This document shows, one piece after another, positions 25,124-34,286 of a stretch of 64,000 bases of DNA (positions are counted from its first letter, which is position 1; each line of letters begins with the position of its first letter). The stretch is from NCBI RefSeq assembly GCF_900086655.1, contig NZ_LT575476.1:676164-740163 (forward strand). Reading direction: 5' to 3'. Source of the DNA: Paenibacillus tuaregi (GTDB lineage: Bacteria; Bacillota; Bacilli; Paenibacillales; Paenibacillaceae). The notes under the pieces are model-generated. The model had not been told where the DNA came from. It did no database searches and worked only from the letters and a program-made list of their open reading frames with translations. The position numbers were made by a program, and so were the translations under genes.

Positions 25124-27847
25124 TTACTTCGCTGCGGATTCGCTGATCATTTGGCGAAGCACAGTCTGCAGAATACCGCCGTTGTGGTAGTAGTCCACAT
25201 CCACCATGCTGTCCAGGCGGGCTACAACAGGGAACTCGAACTGGGTTCCGTCTGTACGTGTAGCCACTACGTTCAGCACTTGACCTGGCTTCACTCCGTT
25301 GTCAATGCCCAGGATATCGAACGTTTCGGTACCATCGATACCAAGCGTCTTCCAGCCATGGCCTTCCTGGAATTGAAGCGGAAGTACACCCATGCCAACA
25401 AGGTTGCTGCGGTGAATACGCTCGAAGCTCTCGGCGATAACCGCTTTGACGCCCAAAAGGTAGGTTCCTTTGGCAGCCCAGTCACGGGAGCTTCCGGTAC
25501 CGTACTCTTTCCCGGCGAGTACAACCAGGTTGGTGCCATTGCTTTGGTAGTTCATTGAAGCGTCATAGATGGACATGATCTCATCCGTTGGCAGGTACTT
25601 CGTTACGCCGCCTTCAGTACCTGGAGCAACCTGGTTGCGGATACGGATGTTCGCGAATGTACCGCGCATCATGACTTCATGGTTACCGCGGCGGGAGCCG
25701 TAGGAGTTGAAGTCCTTGCGGGCTACGCCATGCTCGTTCAAATACAACCCAGCCGGGCTGGTTGGTGTGATGTTACCTGCAGGGGAGATGTGGTCCGTTG
25801 TTACGGAATCACCAAGCAGGGCAAGCACACGCGCGCCGCGGATTTCTTCAATATCCTGCAGGCCGTCTGCAAGCTTCTCGAAGAATGGAGGATTCGCGAT
25901 ATAAGTGGATTTCTCATCCCATTCGTACAATTCGCCTTCCGGCACAGGGATGGAGTTCCAACGTTCATTCTGGGTAAATACATTTTCATATTTGCTGCGG
26001 AACATCGCAGGGCTGACGGACAGGCCGATCGCATCCTTGATCTCCTGGGATGTTGGCCAGATATCTCTCAGATACACCGGATTGCCTTCCTGGTCATGGC
26101 CAAGCGGATCGTTCTGCAGGTCAATGTTGACCGTTCCGGCCAAGGCATAGGCTACAACCAGTGGTGGTGAAGCCAGATAGTTGGCCTTAACCTGGGCATG
26201 GACACGTCCTTCAAAGTTGCGGTTACCGGAGATTACAGCTGCAACCGTCAGGTCGTTATCCGCAATTGCCGCACTTACCTCATCTGGAAGCGGACCGGAG
26301 TTGCCGATACATGTTGCACAGCCATAACCGGCAACGTAGAATCCGAGCTGCTCCAGGGAGTCGATCAGACCGGCTTTCTCCAGGTACTCTGTTACCACAA
26401 GGGAGCCCGGAGTCAAGCTGCTCTTCACATAAGCCGGCTTGGTCAGGCCGCGCTCAACCGCTTTCTTGGCAAGCAATCCGGCGCCCAGCATAACGCTCGG
26501 GTTAGAAGTATTGGTGCAGCTGGTGATGGCTGCGATAACCACGGAACCGGTGCCCAGCTTGGTCTCGCGTCCATCCGGATGCTTCACGTCAACGAATTTG
26601 GCGATCTTCTCATCGCTCAGGCCGTAGCCGCCTTTATCCACTGGAGTGCGGATAATTTCAGTGAAGTTCTTCTTCATGTCTGTAAGCTCAATGCGGTCTT
26701 GCGGACGCTTCGGACCCGCAAGACTCGGTACAACTGAAGCCAGATCCAGTTCAATCAAATCTGTGAATTGAGGATCTGCTGTCTCACTGGTACGGAACAT
26801 GCCTTGAGCTTTATAGTAAGCTTCAACCAGAGCGACCTGCTCGTCAGGACGTCCTGTGCTGCGCAGATAGTTCAGAGTCTCGTCATCGACAGGGAAGTAA
26901 CCGATGGTTGCGCCGTATTCCGGAGCCATGTTGGCAACGGTAGCACGGTCAGCAAGGCTGATATTGGCAAGACCCGGGCCGTAGAATTCCACGAATTTGC
27001 CGACAACGCCTTTCTTGCGGAGCATTTGAGTTACCGTAAGAGCAAGGTCAGTTGCCGTTGCGCCTTCAGTAAGGCTGCCAGTCAGCTTGAATCCGATAAC
27101 CTCAGGAGCAACGAAGTAGAGCGGCTGGCCCAGCATGCCTGCTTCGGCTTCAATACCGCCGACACCCCAGCCTACAACCCCAAGGCCGTTGATCATAGTG
27201 GTATGGGAGTCCGTACCAACGAGAGAATCCGGGAATACAACCGTTTCACCGTCAATGGTCTTAGTCGCCGCAACGGAAGCAAGGTATTCCAGGTTAACCT
27301 GGTGTACGATGCCTGTTGCCGGAGGAACGGCACGGAAGTTGTTGAACGCAGTCTGTGCCCAGCGAAGGAAGCGGTAGCGCTCCTCATTACGCTCGAACTC
27401 TACGTTCATGTTATATTCAAGAGCTTCTGGTGTGCCGAAAGCATCAACCATTACGGAGTGGTCAATAACAAGATCGACGGGTACAAGCGGATTGATCTGT
27501 TTCGGATCGCCGCCGGCTTTCTTCACCGTGTCGCGCATAGCTGCCAGATCGACAACGACCGGCACGCCGGTGAAGTCCTGAAGCACGATGCGCGCAGGGA
27601 TGAACGGAATTTCCTTGTTGCTGTCTTGACCTTCGGTCCAGTCAGCGATTTGCTTGACATGCTCTTCGGTAATAGCTCTTCCGTCAAATTGTCTTACAGC
27701 GGCTTCAAGCAGCACTTTGATTGAGAACGGAAGCTTGGAAACGTTGGAGAAGCCTTGGGCTTCCAGAGCCTGCAGATCATAGTAACGGTAGGATTTCCCA
27801 CCCACTTCAAGACTGCGGGCAGCAGAGTACTGATCTTTGATTGGCAT
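25124..27847 (-). CDS. acnA: Aconitate hydratase AcnA/CitB
   Basis: The 907-residue protein has the [4Fe-4S] ligands C444 (in TSCTNTSNP), C510 and C513 (in [13 protein letters not shown]). The C-terminal swivel domain has [15 protein letters not shown]. It isomerises citrate to isocitrate in the TCA cycle and, like other AcnA/IRP1-type enzymes, may bind RNA when the cluster is lost. AGGAGG precedes ATG 27847. The gene stands alone. An inverted repeat about 200 bases upstream matches the one in the iclR promoter. Confidence 0.96.
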   Translation of the reverse strand: MPIKDQYSAARSLEVGGKSYRYYDLQALEAQGFSNVSKLPFSIKVLLEAAVRQFDGRAITEEHVKQIADWTEGQDSNKEIPFIPARIVLQDFTGVPVVVDLAAMRDTVKKAGGDPKQINPLVPVDLVIDHSVMVDAFGTPEALEYNMNVEFERNEERYRFLRWAQTAFNNFRAVPPATGIVHQVNLEYLASVAATKTIDGETVVFPDSLVGTDSHTTMINGLGVVGWGVGGIEAEAGMLGQPLYFVAPEVIGFKLTGSLTEGATATDLALTVTQMLRKKGVVGKFVEFYGPGLANISLADRATVANMAPEYGATIGYFPVDDETLNYLRSTGRPDEQVALVEAYYKAQGMFRTSETADPQFTDLIELDLASVVPSLAGPKRPQDRIELTDMKKNFTEIIRTPVDKGGYGLSDEKIAKFVDVKHPDGRETKLGTGSVVIAAITSCTNTSNPSVMLGAGLLAKKAVERGLTKPAYVKSSLTPGSLVVTEYLEKAGLIDSLEQLGFYVAGYGCATCIGNSGPLPDEVSAAIADNDLTVAAVISGNRNFEGRVHAQVKANYLASPPLVVAYALAGTVNIDLQNDPLGHDQEGNPVYLRDIWPTSQEIKDAIGLSVSPAMFRSKYENVFTQNERWNSIPVPEGELYEWDEKSTYIANPPFFEKLADGLQDIEEIRGARVLALLGDSVTTDHISPAGNITPTSPAGLYLNEHGVARKDFNSYGSRRGNHEVMMRGTFANIRIRNQVAPGTEGGVTKYLPTDEIMSIYDASMNYQSNGTNLVVLAGKEYGTGSSRDWAAKGTYLLGVKAVIAESFERIHRSNLVGMGVLPLQFQEGHGWKTLGIDGTETFDILGIDNGVKPGQVLNVVATRTDGTQFEFPVVARLDSMVDVDYYHNGGILQTVLRQMISESAAK

Positions 27848-28298
27848 GAAGATGACCTCCTAATAGTTTTGCGCGAAGTAAGCAGTGGACTAAGGCTGGG
27901 GCTGGTAAGGATTGAATGGGGTAAAGGTACCCTTGCCAACGATGTTGGCTGACAGGCAATCCGCCGCAGATTCCATTCATTCATAGTATAAATTGTCGGA
28001 TACCATAAGTTCCAGATGGTTCAGCCGTGCTTTTTCGACTTAGTTTCATTAGATGAAACGTAATTTCAAAATAATATCTAAAATAATTATACCGCTTACT
28101 TTGTGGTGAGTAAAGTATTTTTTATTGGTTTTGGACACAGGCCGGACGCGGAAATCGGCGGGTTGAAACCGCCATCTTGCCGGGTGAACATACTGCCAGT
28201 TTTCAACTCATATATATAAAGAAAGGAAGTGAATAGCGAGGGGAGATTTGCGCATCTACCCCCTCTGGCCGAAGCGCCGTATAAAGGAGGTTGAACGC
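27848..28298. promoter_or_regulatory. Divergent control region of acnA and the amidase-domain gene
   Basis: The 451-base gap holds a possible acnA -10 box (TATACT on the reverse strand, 27985-27990) with only a weak -35, and the 17-bp inverted repeat at 28043-28059. Several AT-rich stretches (28060-28120) and a GGCGG/CCGCC hairpin near 28157-28173 follow. No gene or known riboswitch could be supported. Confidence 0.4.
28043..28059. promoter_or_regulatory. Perfect 17-bp inverted repeat upstream of acnA
   Basis: GTTTCAT-TAG-ATGAAAC has 7-bp perfect arms. It differs at one arm base from the element in the iclR-type promoter (19297-19313). It lies about 53 bases upstream of the putative acnA -10 box, a position more usual for activation than repression. 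Confidence 0.55.
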
Positions 28299-29300
28299 AT
28301 GGCGGACGAGTGGAAAGGTGCATTATCCGCTTATATACAGCAGCAGAACAAGGATGAGGTTGACTTTCGCCCTTCCTCGGTACCGACTCTGGTCACGGAT
28401 CTTGAGTATCTGATCCGTCGCGGGGAACGAAAGCAGCTTCTTGCAGACTGGTATTCCAAAAGAAAGGCGGTTCCGATCCGAAGCGAGACACGGGCCAAGC
28501 TGCTTCGGGAGACGGAGAACCGCAAAGATGAGGTTCAGGTGGATCTTCAGCTTCACCGTACGATCTATTATGAGAAGGGTGGAGTTACACACAAAGAGGA
28601 GCGCATTGACCAGGAGCGGCTCACCCTGCAGCGTGATGATGGCAGCTGGTCGATTATCCGTGTGGACATTCGCGTGGCCGAGCGCCATCCCCAGACCGGA
28701 ATTCCCTATACTGCGATGGATGCCGATCTTGAAATTCCCAAATCCGCTTCGAGGCCCTATTTGAACAGGGAAGTCCTTGGGGTTGTTAATCAAAGCCGTG
28801 TCAAACAGTATAACCGGGCGGAGGCTGCTGCCTATGCAGACCGCTGGTGGAACAGCGCCAACCCGGAATTCCAGGAATTTGCGGTGGACTGCACGAACTA
28901 CATCTCCCAAAGTCTCTTTGCAGGCGGAGCCCCAATAAACTATACTGGAAAAAGAGAATCGGGCTGGTGGTACAAGGGATACGTCGGCGGAAAAGAAGCC
29001 TGGAGCTACAGCTGGTCCGTTGCTAACAGCCTGGAGCGCTACCTCAGCAGTGGCGGGCTCGGCGCGAAAGTGCTCGAACGTCCGCAGCAGCTGGAGCTCG
29101 GCGATGTGATTATTTATGACTGGGACGGCAACGGAGCCTACGAGCATAGCACGATAGTAACCGCGTTTGATGCCGGAGGAATGCCTCTGGTCAACGCCCA
29201 TACTGTAAGCAGCAAACATAGGTATTGGGATTACCGCGACTCCTATGCATGGACCGAGAATACGGTTTACCGCTTCTTCCATCTTGCTGACCGGTTCTGA
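28299..29300 (+). CDS. Amidase-domain (Amidase_6) protein
   Basis: The start chosen is ATG 28299, after a perfect AAAGGAGG; an upstream TTG at 28248 is in frame but weakly supported. The 333-residue product has an N-terminal region of unclear fold. A C-terminal putative amidase domain (about 180-330) has YNRAEAAAYADRWWN, the likely nucleophile Cys in VDCTNYISQ and a histidine in YEHSTIV. This domain is related to NlpC/P60 and CHAP-type peptidases that act on cell-wall peptides. No signal peptide is seen, so location is uncertain. It precedes ddl by 27 bases, a cell-wall context. Confidence 0.8.
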   Translation: MADEWKGALSAYIQQQNKDEVDFRPSSVPTLVTDLEYLIRRGERKQLLADWYSKRKAVPIRSETRAKLLRETENRKDEVQVDLQLHRTIYYEKGGVTHKEERIDQERLTLQRDDGSWSIIRVDIRVAERHPQTGIPYTAMDADLEIPKSASRPYLNREVLGVVNQSRVKQYNRAEAAAYADRWWNSANPEFQEFAVDCTNYISQSLFAGGAPINYTGKRESGWWYKGYVGGKEAWSYSWSVANSLERYLSSGGLGAKVLERPQQLELGDVIIYDWDGNGAYEHSTIVTAFDAGGMPLVNAHTVSSKHRYWDYRDSYAWTENTVYRFFHLADRF

Positions 29301-29327
29301 TCATAATTAAGTGAAGAGAGGTTAACC

Positions 29328-30422
29328 ATGGGACAGGATAAGTTAACCGTCGGTTTGATTTACGGCGGTAAGTCAGGCGAGCACGAGGTGTCGCTGCAAA
29401 CGGCCTTCGCTGTGATGAATGCATTTAACTACGATAAATACGAGGTGCTTCCTTTCTATATTACAAAACAGGGGGAGTGGAGAGTAGGCTCCCCACTGTC
29501 AGCTCCTTATGCGGACGCTGCGAAGCTCCGTCTTGAGGACGGTGCTGGCGATACCTCCACAGCTATTCAGAAGCTGTTCAGTAAGCTGGCTTCCGGGCAG
29601 GCGGAGGTCGACGTGGCCTTCCCGCTTCTGCACGGAACATACGGCGAAGACGGCACAATTCAAGGGCTCTTCGAAATGGCGTCCCTGCCTTACGTCGGTG
29701 CCGGTGTGTTGTCCTCTGCAGCAGGTATGGACAAAGCCGTTATGAAGAAGTTGTTCGGGGATGCGGGTCTTGAGCAGTGCAAATACTGCTATTTCACAGG
29801 GGCCCAGTGGGAACGCAGCAGTCATACCCTCATTCAGGGTGTCGAACAGCGGCTTGGCTACCCTTGCTTCGTCAAGCCTGCGAATTTGGGGTCAAGTGTC
29901 GGCATATCCAAGGCGGCCAATCAGGAGGAGCTTCTGAAGGCTGTAGATTATGCTCTTCGCTATGATACCAAAGTGGTTGTAGAAGAGTTCGTGGAAGCCC
30001 GTGAAATTGAGGTCGGTGTGCTGGGCAACGAGGAAGCGGAAGCCTCTGTGCCGGGAGAGATCGTCTCCTCTAGTGAGTATTATGACTATCAGGCCAAGTA
30101 TCTTGACGGCAAATCTCAAATGGTGATCCCTGCGGCGATTGACACTGAGGTGGCTGACCGGGTTCGCGATCTTGCCGTGAAAGCATTCAAGGCGGTGGAA
30201 GGCAGTGGATTGTGCCGGGCTGACTTCTTCCTGAAGGCAGACGGAAGTCTGCTGATCAACGAGGTGAATACGATGCCTGGCTTCACTCCGTTCAGCATGT
30301 ATCCCCTGCTGTGGCGGGAGACAGGGGTCTCCTATGAAACCCTTCTTGACCGGTTGATTGAGCTGGCCCAGGAGCGCTTCGATATCAGACAGAATCTGGA
30401 CTTTAATAATGGAGTGAATTAA
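29328..30422 (+). CDS. ddl: D-alanine--D-alanine ligase
   Basis: The 364-residue ATP-grasp protein has VGLIYGGKSGEHEVS at the N-terminus, FPLLHGTYGEDGTIQG (family signature 1) and FVKPANLGSSVGISK (nucleotide-binding lid). LINEVNTMPGFTPFSMYP provides the metal ligands. It joins two D-alanines for peptidoglycan stem peptides. The Phe-type start of the lid region and lack of a D-lactate signature favour D-Ala over D-Lac. It is cotranscribed with the amidase-domain gene before it and a small gene 2 bases after it. Confidence 0.95.
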   Translation: MGQDKLTVGLIYGGKSGEHEVSLQTAFAVMNAFNYDKYEVLPFYITKQGEWRVGSPLSAPYADAAKLRLEDGAGDTSTAIQKLFSKLASGQAEVDVAFPLLHGTYGEDGTIQGLFEMASLPYVGAGVLSSAAGMDKAVMKKLFGDAGLEQCKYCYFTGAQWERSSHTLIQGVEQRLGYPCFVKPANLGSSVGISKAANQEELLKAVDYALRYDTKVVVEEFVEAREIEVGVLGNEEAEASVPGEIVSSSEYYDYQAKYLDGKSQMVIPAAIDTEVADRVRDLAVKAFKAVEGSGLCRADFFLKADGSLLINEVNTMPGFTPFSMYPLLWRETGVSYETLLDRLIELAQERFDIRQNLDFNNGVN

Positions 30423-30424
30423 TT

Positions 30425-30745
30425 ATGGGATTCCAAACCGAATTCAATTCCGTCTGTAAGTTCAAGAGCGAGCAGGAGCTGTATGAGCTTCTCGAATACG
30501 GCCGCGGCAAAATGGTCAAGTCCGGCCTAAGGGTGTTCCCGACAGGGCAAAAGGTGATCGCCTACACGCCGGATAACCAGGCTGTGGCGATTGTGAAGGT
30601 GCTGGGCTGCATAGCCGAGATTAACTTCAACGGGGATGAAGTGACTGAAGTGGAAATGTCGCTTGTCCGTCAGCTTACTGAAGAAGAATCGCGTATTCAG
30701 ACCGCTTTGGCTTACGAAATGTTTTTCGGTGAGCATGAGGGGTAA
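30425..30745 (+). CDS. Small conserved-looking protein downstream of ddl, unknown function
   Basis: A 106-residue soluble protein begins two bases after ddl, so it is almost surely translated from the same message. It mixes predicted strands and helices: a FKSEQELYELLEYGRGKM helix, LRVFPTGQKVIAYTP and AVAIVKVLGCIAEINF strands, and an acidic C-terminal helix. There is no signal peptide, membrane helix or motif I recognise. Coupling to ddl hints at a cell-wall or D-Ala-D-Ala related role, but that is inference only. Confidence 0.7.
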   Translation: MGFQTEFNSVCKFKSEQELYELLEYGRGKMVKSGLRVFPTGQKVIAYTPDNQAVAIVKVLGCIAEINFNGDEVTEVEMSLVRQLTEEESRIQTALAYEMFFGEHEG

Positions 30746-30789
30746 TACAAATATGGTGTTTGATTATTCTCCGTAATGTGGAATAACAG

Positions 30790-30837
30790 CTAAATAAAGA
30801 ACCGTTAGTCCTTCTGGACTAACGGTTCTTTATTTAG
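30790..30837 (+). terminator. Terminator of the amidase-ddl operon
   Basis: A perfect 22-bp stem (CTAAATAAAGAACC... pairing with ...GGTTCTTTATTTAG) and a 4-base TTCT loop. It can act in both directions. Confidence 0.9.
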
Positions 30838-30931
30838 AGTTTATGGATTGGAGCATACTATATCAGATGATTTAAGAATAAGATTTCCGTCCATCTTATA
30901 TAGAACGAAGTGCGAAGGAAGTGGGTTACTG

Positions 30932-31933
30932 ATGATCGTCCGTTTCGGATATGTGGCCATGTCTACAGTTGTTAAGAATGCTTCTCCCTCCAAAACCATG
31001 ACGTTTAAGAGCTTTGGGAAGCTGGCCGACCGGGAAGCGGCTCTGCGTAAGCTTGAGCATGTGGCCGCCGAGAACCTCCATAATACGCTAAGGCTTTTGA
31101 AGCACAATCGCGCGTACAACATTCAGGTCTATAGATTCTCTTCCAAGCTAATCCCGCTTGCAACTCATGGAGAACTGGCGGATTGGGACCCTTTCCCGGC
31201 GCTTCAGAACGATTTCGCCGCGATTGGCGATTATGTCAAGAGGCATGAGATGAGGGTATCTTTCCACCCGGATCACTTTACGGTGCTGAGCACACCGCGG
31301 CCCGAGGTGCTGGAGAGCTCCATCCGGGATCTTGAGCATCACGTCCGGATGCTGGATGCGATGGGCCTGTCTGCCAGGGCGAAGAACAATATTCATGTCG
31401 GCGGAGCCTATGGGGATAAGAAATCCGCAGGGGAACGCTTTAAGGCGAACGTGACGGCCCTGCCGGACAAGCTTAAAGAGAGACTGACCTTTGAAAATGA
31501 TGACAAAACCTTCAACACGCCCGAGACCCTGGAGCTGTGCGAGCAGCTCGGCATCCCGATGGTTCTGGATATTCACCATCAATGGGTCAATAACGAAGGG
31601 GAGGACCCTGCCGATCTGTGGCCCCGGATTCTTAAGACCTGGCAGAGCCCCTATGCCCAAGCGGGTTCGGACCCGGAAGATCCGCTTCCGCCTAAAATTC
31701 ATGCTTCCAGCCCGAAGAGTCCATCGGACTCCCGGAGCCATGCCGATCATGTTGAGGCAGGCCCGCTTCTCGACTTTCTGAGGAAGATCGCTCCCTATAC
31801 GGAGCGAGTGGACGTGATGCTGGAGGCAAAGCTGAAGGACGGGGCACTTTTTGCCTTGATGGAAGATTTGGGATTCTACTCAAGTGAAGGTGTTCGTGTG
31901 ATAGATGAAGCTTCTGTAGAGATTGCGCCATGA
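30932..31933 (+). CDS. uvsE: UV damage endonuclease UvsE/UvdE
   Basis: From ATG 30932, after GAAGGAAG, the product is 333 residues; the frame is open to 30848 without a ribosome site. It starts MIVRFGYVAMS. The TIM-barrel metal-binding stretches are RVSFHPDHFTVL, NNIHVGGAYGDK, LTFENDDKTF, MVLDIHHQWVN and RSHADHVEAG. The enzyme nicks DNA 5' of UV photoproducts, an alternative to nucleotide excision repair in bacilli and important for spores in some species. It precedes fabI by 91 bases and may share its transcript. Confidence 0.92.
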   Translation: MIVRFGYVAMSTVVKNASPSKTMTFKSFGKLADREAALRKLEHVAAENLHNTLRLLKHNRAYNIQVYRFSSKLIPLATHGELADWDPFPALQNDFAAIGDYVKRHEMRVSFHPDHFTVLSTPRPEVLESSIRDLEHHVRMLDAMGLSARAKNNIHVGGAYGDKKSAGERFKANVTALPDKLKERLTFENDDKTFNTPETLELCEQLGIPMVLDIHHQWVNNEGEDPADLWPRILKTWQSPYAQAGSDPEDPLPPKIHASSPKSPSDSRSHADHVEAGPLLDFLRKIAPYTERVDVMLEAKLKDGALFALMEDLGFYSSEGVRVIDEASVEIAP

Positions 31934-32024
31934 GCGGGCGTGAACCTTGAAAACTTCGGGAAAATAAGGTAAGTTGGACGTAAGAAGCGGGGGATGCCGC
32001 GATCTGAAGGAGGACTTACTTAAT

Positions 32025-32795
32025 ATGAGCAATTTATTGGAAGGCAAGAATATTATTATTATGGGTGTGGCTAATGACCGCAGCATCGCTTGGGCGATTG
32101 CCCAAAGTCTCGCGGCTCAAGGCGCACGCCTGGCATTTACATATGAAAGTGAACGCGTGGAAGGCCGGGTACGCAAGCTTGCCGAGACGATTCCGGGGGC
32201 AATTATTCTGCCGTGCAACGTTACGGTGGACGAGGAGATCGACAAGCTAGCGGACACGCTGAAGAGCGAGTTCGGCGTGCTTCACGGTCTCGTGCACAGC
32301 ATCGCTTTCGCCAAGGCGGAGGATCTGGCCGGTGAATTTGCGGACACGTCCCGCGAAGGCTTCGCGCTGGCGAACGACATCAGCGTGTTCTCCCTCGTTG
32401 CAGTAGCGAAGCGCCTCTCGCCGCTGATGACCGAAGGCGGAAGCATTATGACCATGACTTATATGGGATCGGAACGCGTTATGCGCAACTACAATGTCAT
32501 GGGCGTGGCGAAGGCGGGTCTTGAGGCAGCGGTACGCTACTTGGCGAATGACCTCGGTCCTAGAAATATCCGGGTTAACGCGATCTCAGCTGGCCCGATT
32601 CGAACCCTTGCGGCGAAGGGCATCAGTGACTTCAACTCCATCCTGAAGCAGGTGGAAGAGAAAGCGCCGCTTCGCAAAACGACAGAAACCGCTGAAGTTG
32701 GAGATACGGCGATGTTCCTGCTCAGCCATTTGTCCAGAGGAATCACTGGTGAAGTTATTTTTGTAGACGGCGGTTACAATATCGTCGGAGCATAA
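32025..32795 (+). CDS. fabI: Enoyl-[acyl-carrier-protein] reductase FabI
   Basis: From ATG 32025, after GAAGGAGG, the protein is 256 residues. GVANDRSIAWAIAQ binds the dinucleotide, and the FabI active site is Y146, Y156 and K163 (Y-x6-K in YNVMGVAK). It reduces trans-2-enoyl-ACP in the last step of each fatty acid elongation round and is the triclosan target. The 17-codon upstream extension of the frame has no ribosome site. Confidence 0.95.
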   Translation: MSNLLEGKNIIIMGVANDRSIAWAIAQSLAAQGARLAFTYESERVEGRVRKLAETIPGAIILPCNVTVDEEIDKLADTLKSEFGVLHGLVHSIAFAKAEDLAGEFADTSREGFALANDISVFSLVAVAKRLSPLMTEGGSIMTMTYMGSERVMRNYNVMGVAKAGLEAAVRYLANDLGPRNIRVNAISAGPIRTLAAKGISDFNSILKQVEEKAPLRKTTETAEVGDTAMFLLSHLSRGITGEVIFVDGGYNIVGA

Positions 32796-32837
32796 GCTTT
32801 AAGTTGAATGAAGGTTCGTTCCCGGGTAATGAATATT

Positions 32838-32862
32838 AAGCCGCCGGGGGCGGACTTTTTGT
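32838..32862 (+). terminator. Terminator of fabI
   Basis: AAGCCGCC pairs with GGCGGACTT (one bulged A), followed by TTTTTG. Confidence 0.75.
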
Positions 32863-33024
32863 TCCTTGTGGGGGCCGGCTTGTCCCATGAAGACTGGGCG
32901 AACGATTGACTGGGATCAGGTTAGACACCCTTTTATTATAGGAGTGATTGACGGGGAGCTCTTGAATCAAGTAACGTAGAGGATGGAATAAGGAAAATTT
33001 TAGTAGAATACAACAGAAAGTAGA

Positions 33025-33915
33025 GTGAGAGATTTGAACCCGATTGAGAACCAGAGCCATGATCAAGACCAAGTTCCTTATACAGTCAGCAGTAAAAGTC
33101 CGACAGCCGTAGCTATTAACGCAGCTGCCAAGACCGGAGAGTGGATCAAGACCAGACTCGGTAATCACAAGGAGCTGAACACCAAGCTGTCTCCACAGGA
33201 TTTGGTTACCGATGTGGATAAAGGTGCGGAATTGATGATCCGCAAGCTGATACTGACCCATTTTCCAGACCATGAAATTCTAGGGGAAGAAGGGGTCAAA
33301 CCCGGCCCAGATGCATCTATTGAAGCGCTGGCCTCATACGAGGATGCGGAATACCTGTGGATCGTAGACCCGATTGACGGGACGACAAATTTTGTACAGG
33401 GCTTTCCCTGCTTCTGTGTATCTATAGCTCTTGCCCATCATGGAGAGGTTATTGTAGGGGTGATCTATGATCCGATCCGTGACGAGCTGTTCGTGGCTGA
33501 GAAAGGGAAAGGGGCATACATGCACGGTAATCCGACAAGCGTGTCCGGAGACAGGGATCTTGCCGGAAGTGTGCTTGCCATAGGATTTAACCCTGAGCGT
33601 GATTTTGCGCTGCCACTCAACATGAAGGGCATTGAAGCGCTGTCCACGAGAACGCGCAGCCTGCGGGCCATGGGCTCTGCAGCTATGCATCTTGCTTATG
33701 TGGCTGCCGGCCGGATGAGCGGGTATTATGAAGTGGGCTTGAATTCTTGGGACATTGCTGCCGGTACACTTCTTGTTCAAGAGTCCGGAGGCAAGGTTAC
33801 AGATACTAAGGGGAACCCGTATCATCTGGGCGTTCGTCACATGGTTGCCACCAATGGCCACATTCATAAGGAGCTGTTGGAAGTGATTGAGACGGCCGGT
33901 GCAACGGGGCTATAA
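33025..33915 (+). CDS. Inositol monophosphatase family protein (SuhB-like)
   Basis: The 296-residue protein carries the FIG superfamily metal sites: GEEG at 87-90, DPIDGTTNF with D115 and D118, and WDIAAGTLLVQESGG near the C-terminus. Members dephosphorylate inositol phosphates or related sugar phosphates such as NADP and fructose bisphosphate; the true substrate is not evident. The start is uncertain: GTG 33025 or TTG 33034. The N-terminal 25 residues are longer and more polar than usual. A small gene follows 23 bases downstream. Confidence 0.85.
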   Translation: MRDLNPIENQSHDQDQVPYTVSSKSPTAVAINAAAKTGEWIKTRLGNHKELNTKLSPQDLVTDVDKGAELMIRKLILTHFPDHEILGEEGVKPGPDASIEALASYEDAEYLWIVDPIDGTTNFVQGFPCFCVSIALAHHGEVIVGVIYDPIRDELFVAEKGKGAYMHGNPTSVSGDRDLAGSVLAIGFNPERDFALPLNMKGIEALSTRTRSLRAMGSAAMHLAYVAAGRMSGYYEVGLNSWDIAAGTLLVQESGGKVTDTKGNPYHLGVRHMVATNGHIHKELLEVIETAGATGL

Positions 33916-33938
33916 AACTATGTTAGGGGGCTATTCAG

Positions 33939-34199
33939 ATGAGCGAGGACAAAGATTTGGAACGTCAGCTTAGTGAACTGCTTACCGGTGGGGAGCTGGA
34001 GCAGGAGGAGCGCAAGGAAGAAGAACGCCGGCGGCTCTCTCCGAAATATGAAATCCGCGTCCAGACCGAGCATGATCCGATTGTGGAGGAGACACTGAAA
34101 TACCGCAGTATGGCCAAGGAAGTTGACGGGCGTTATGATGAGTATTTGAAGAAGACGGGAAAGACGGAAAAGACAGAAAAGGTGGATAAAGAAGACTGA
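33939..34199 (+). CDS. Small highly charged protein, unknown function
   Basis: An 86-residue protein starts at ATG behind TTAGGGGG. It is strongly hydrophilic, with Glu/Lys/Arg runs (EQEERKEEERRRLSPKYE, KKTGKTEKTEKVDKED) and likely one long helix or coiled coil. No family is recognised. It is 23 bases after the inositol-phosphatase-family gene and probably shares its transcript. The steady frame and spacing support it; function is unknown. Confidence 0.6.
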   Translation: MSEDKDLERQLSELLTGGELEQEERKEEERRRLSPKYEIRVQTEHDPIVEETLKYRSMAKEVDGRYDEYLKKTGKTEKTEKVDKED

Positions 34200-34286
34200 G
34201 TTGACAGCTGACCGGGCTTTCATCGGGAAGAGTAGATTGGCTGCACGGGCATCCATTTTAATATAGACTGCTGGGGAGTGTATGTA

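Noticed and set aside
26768..27724. 318-residue + strand frame inside acnA
   Set aside because: Antisense to aconitase, with no ribosome site or recognisable domain.
28323..29282. 319-residue leftward frame
   Set aside because: Antisense to the amidase-domain gene and produced by its codon bias.
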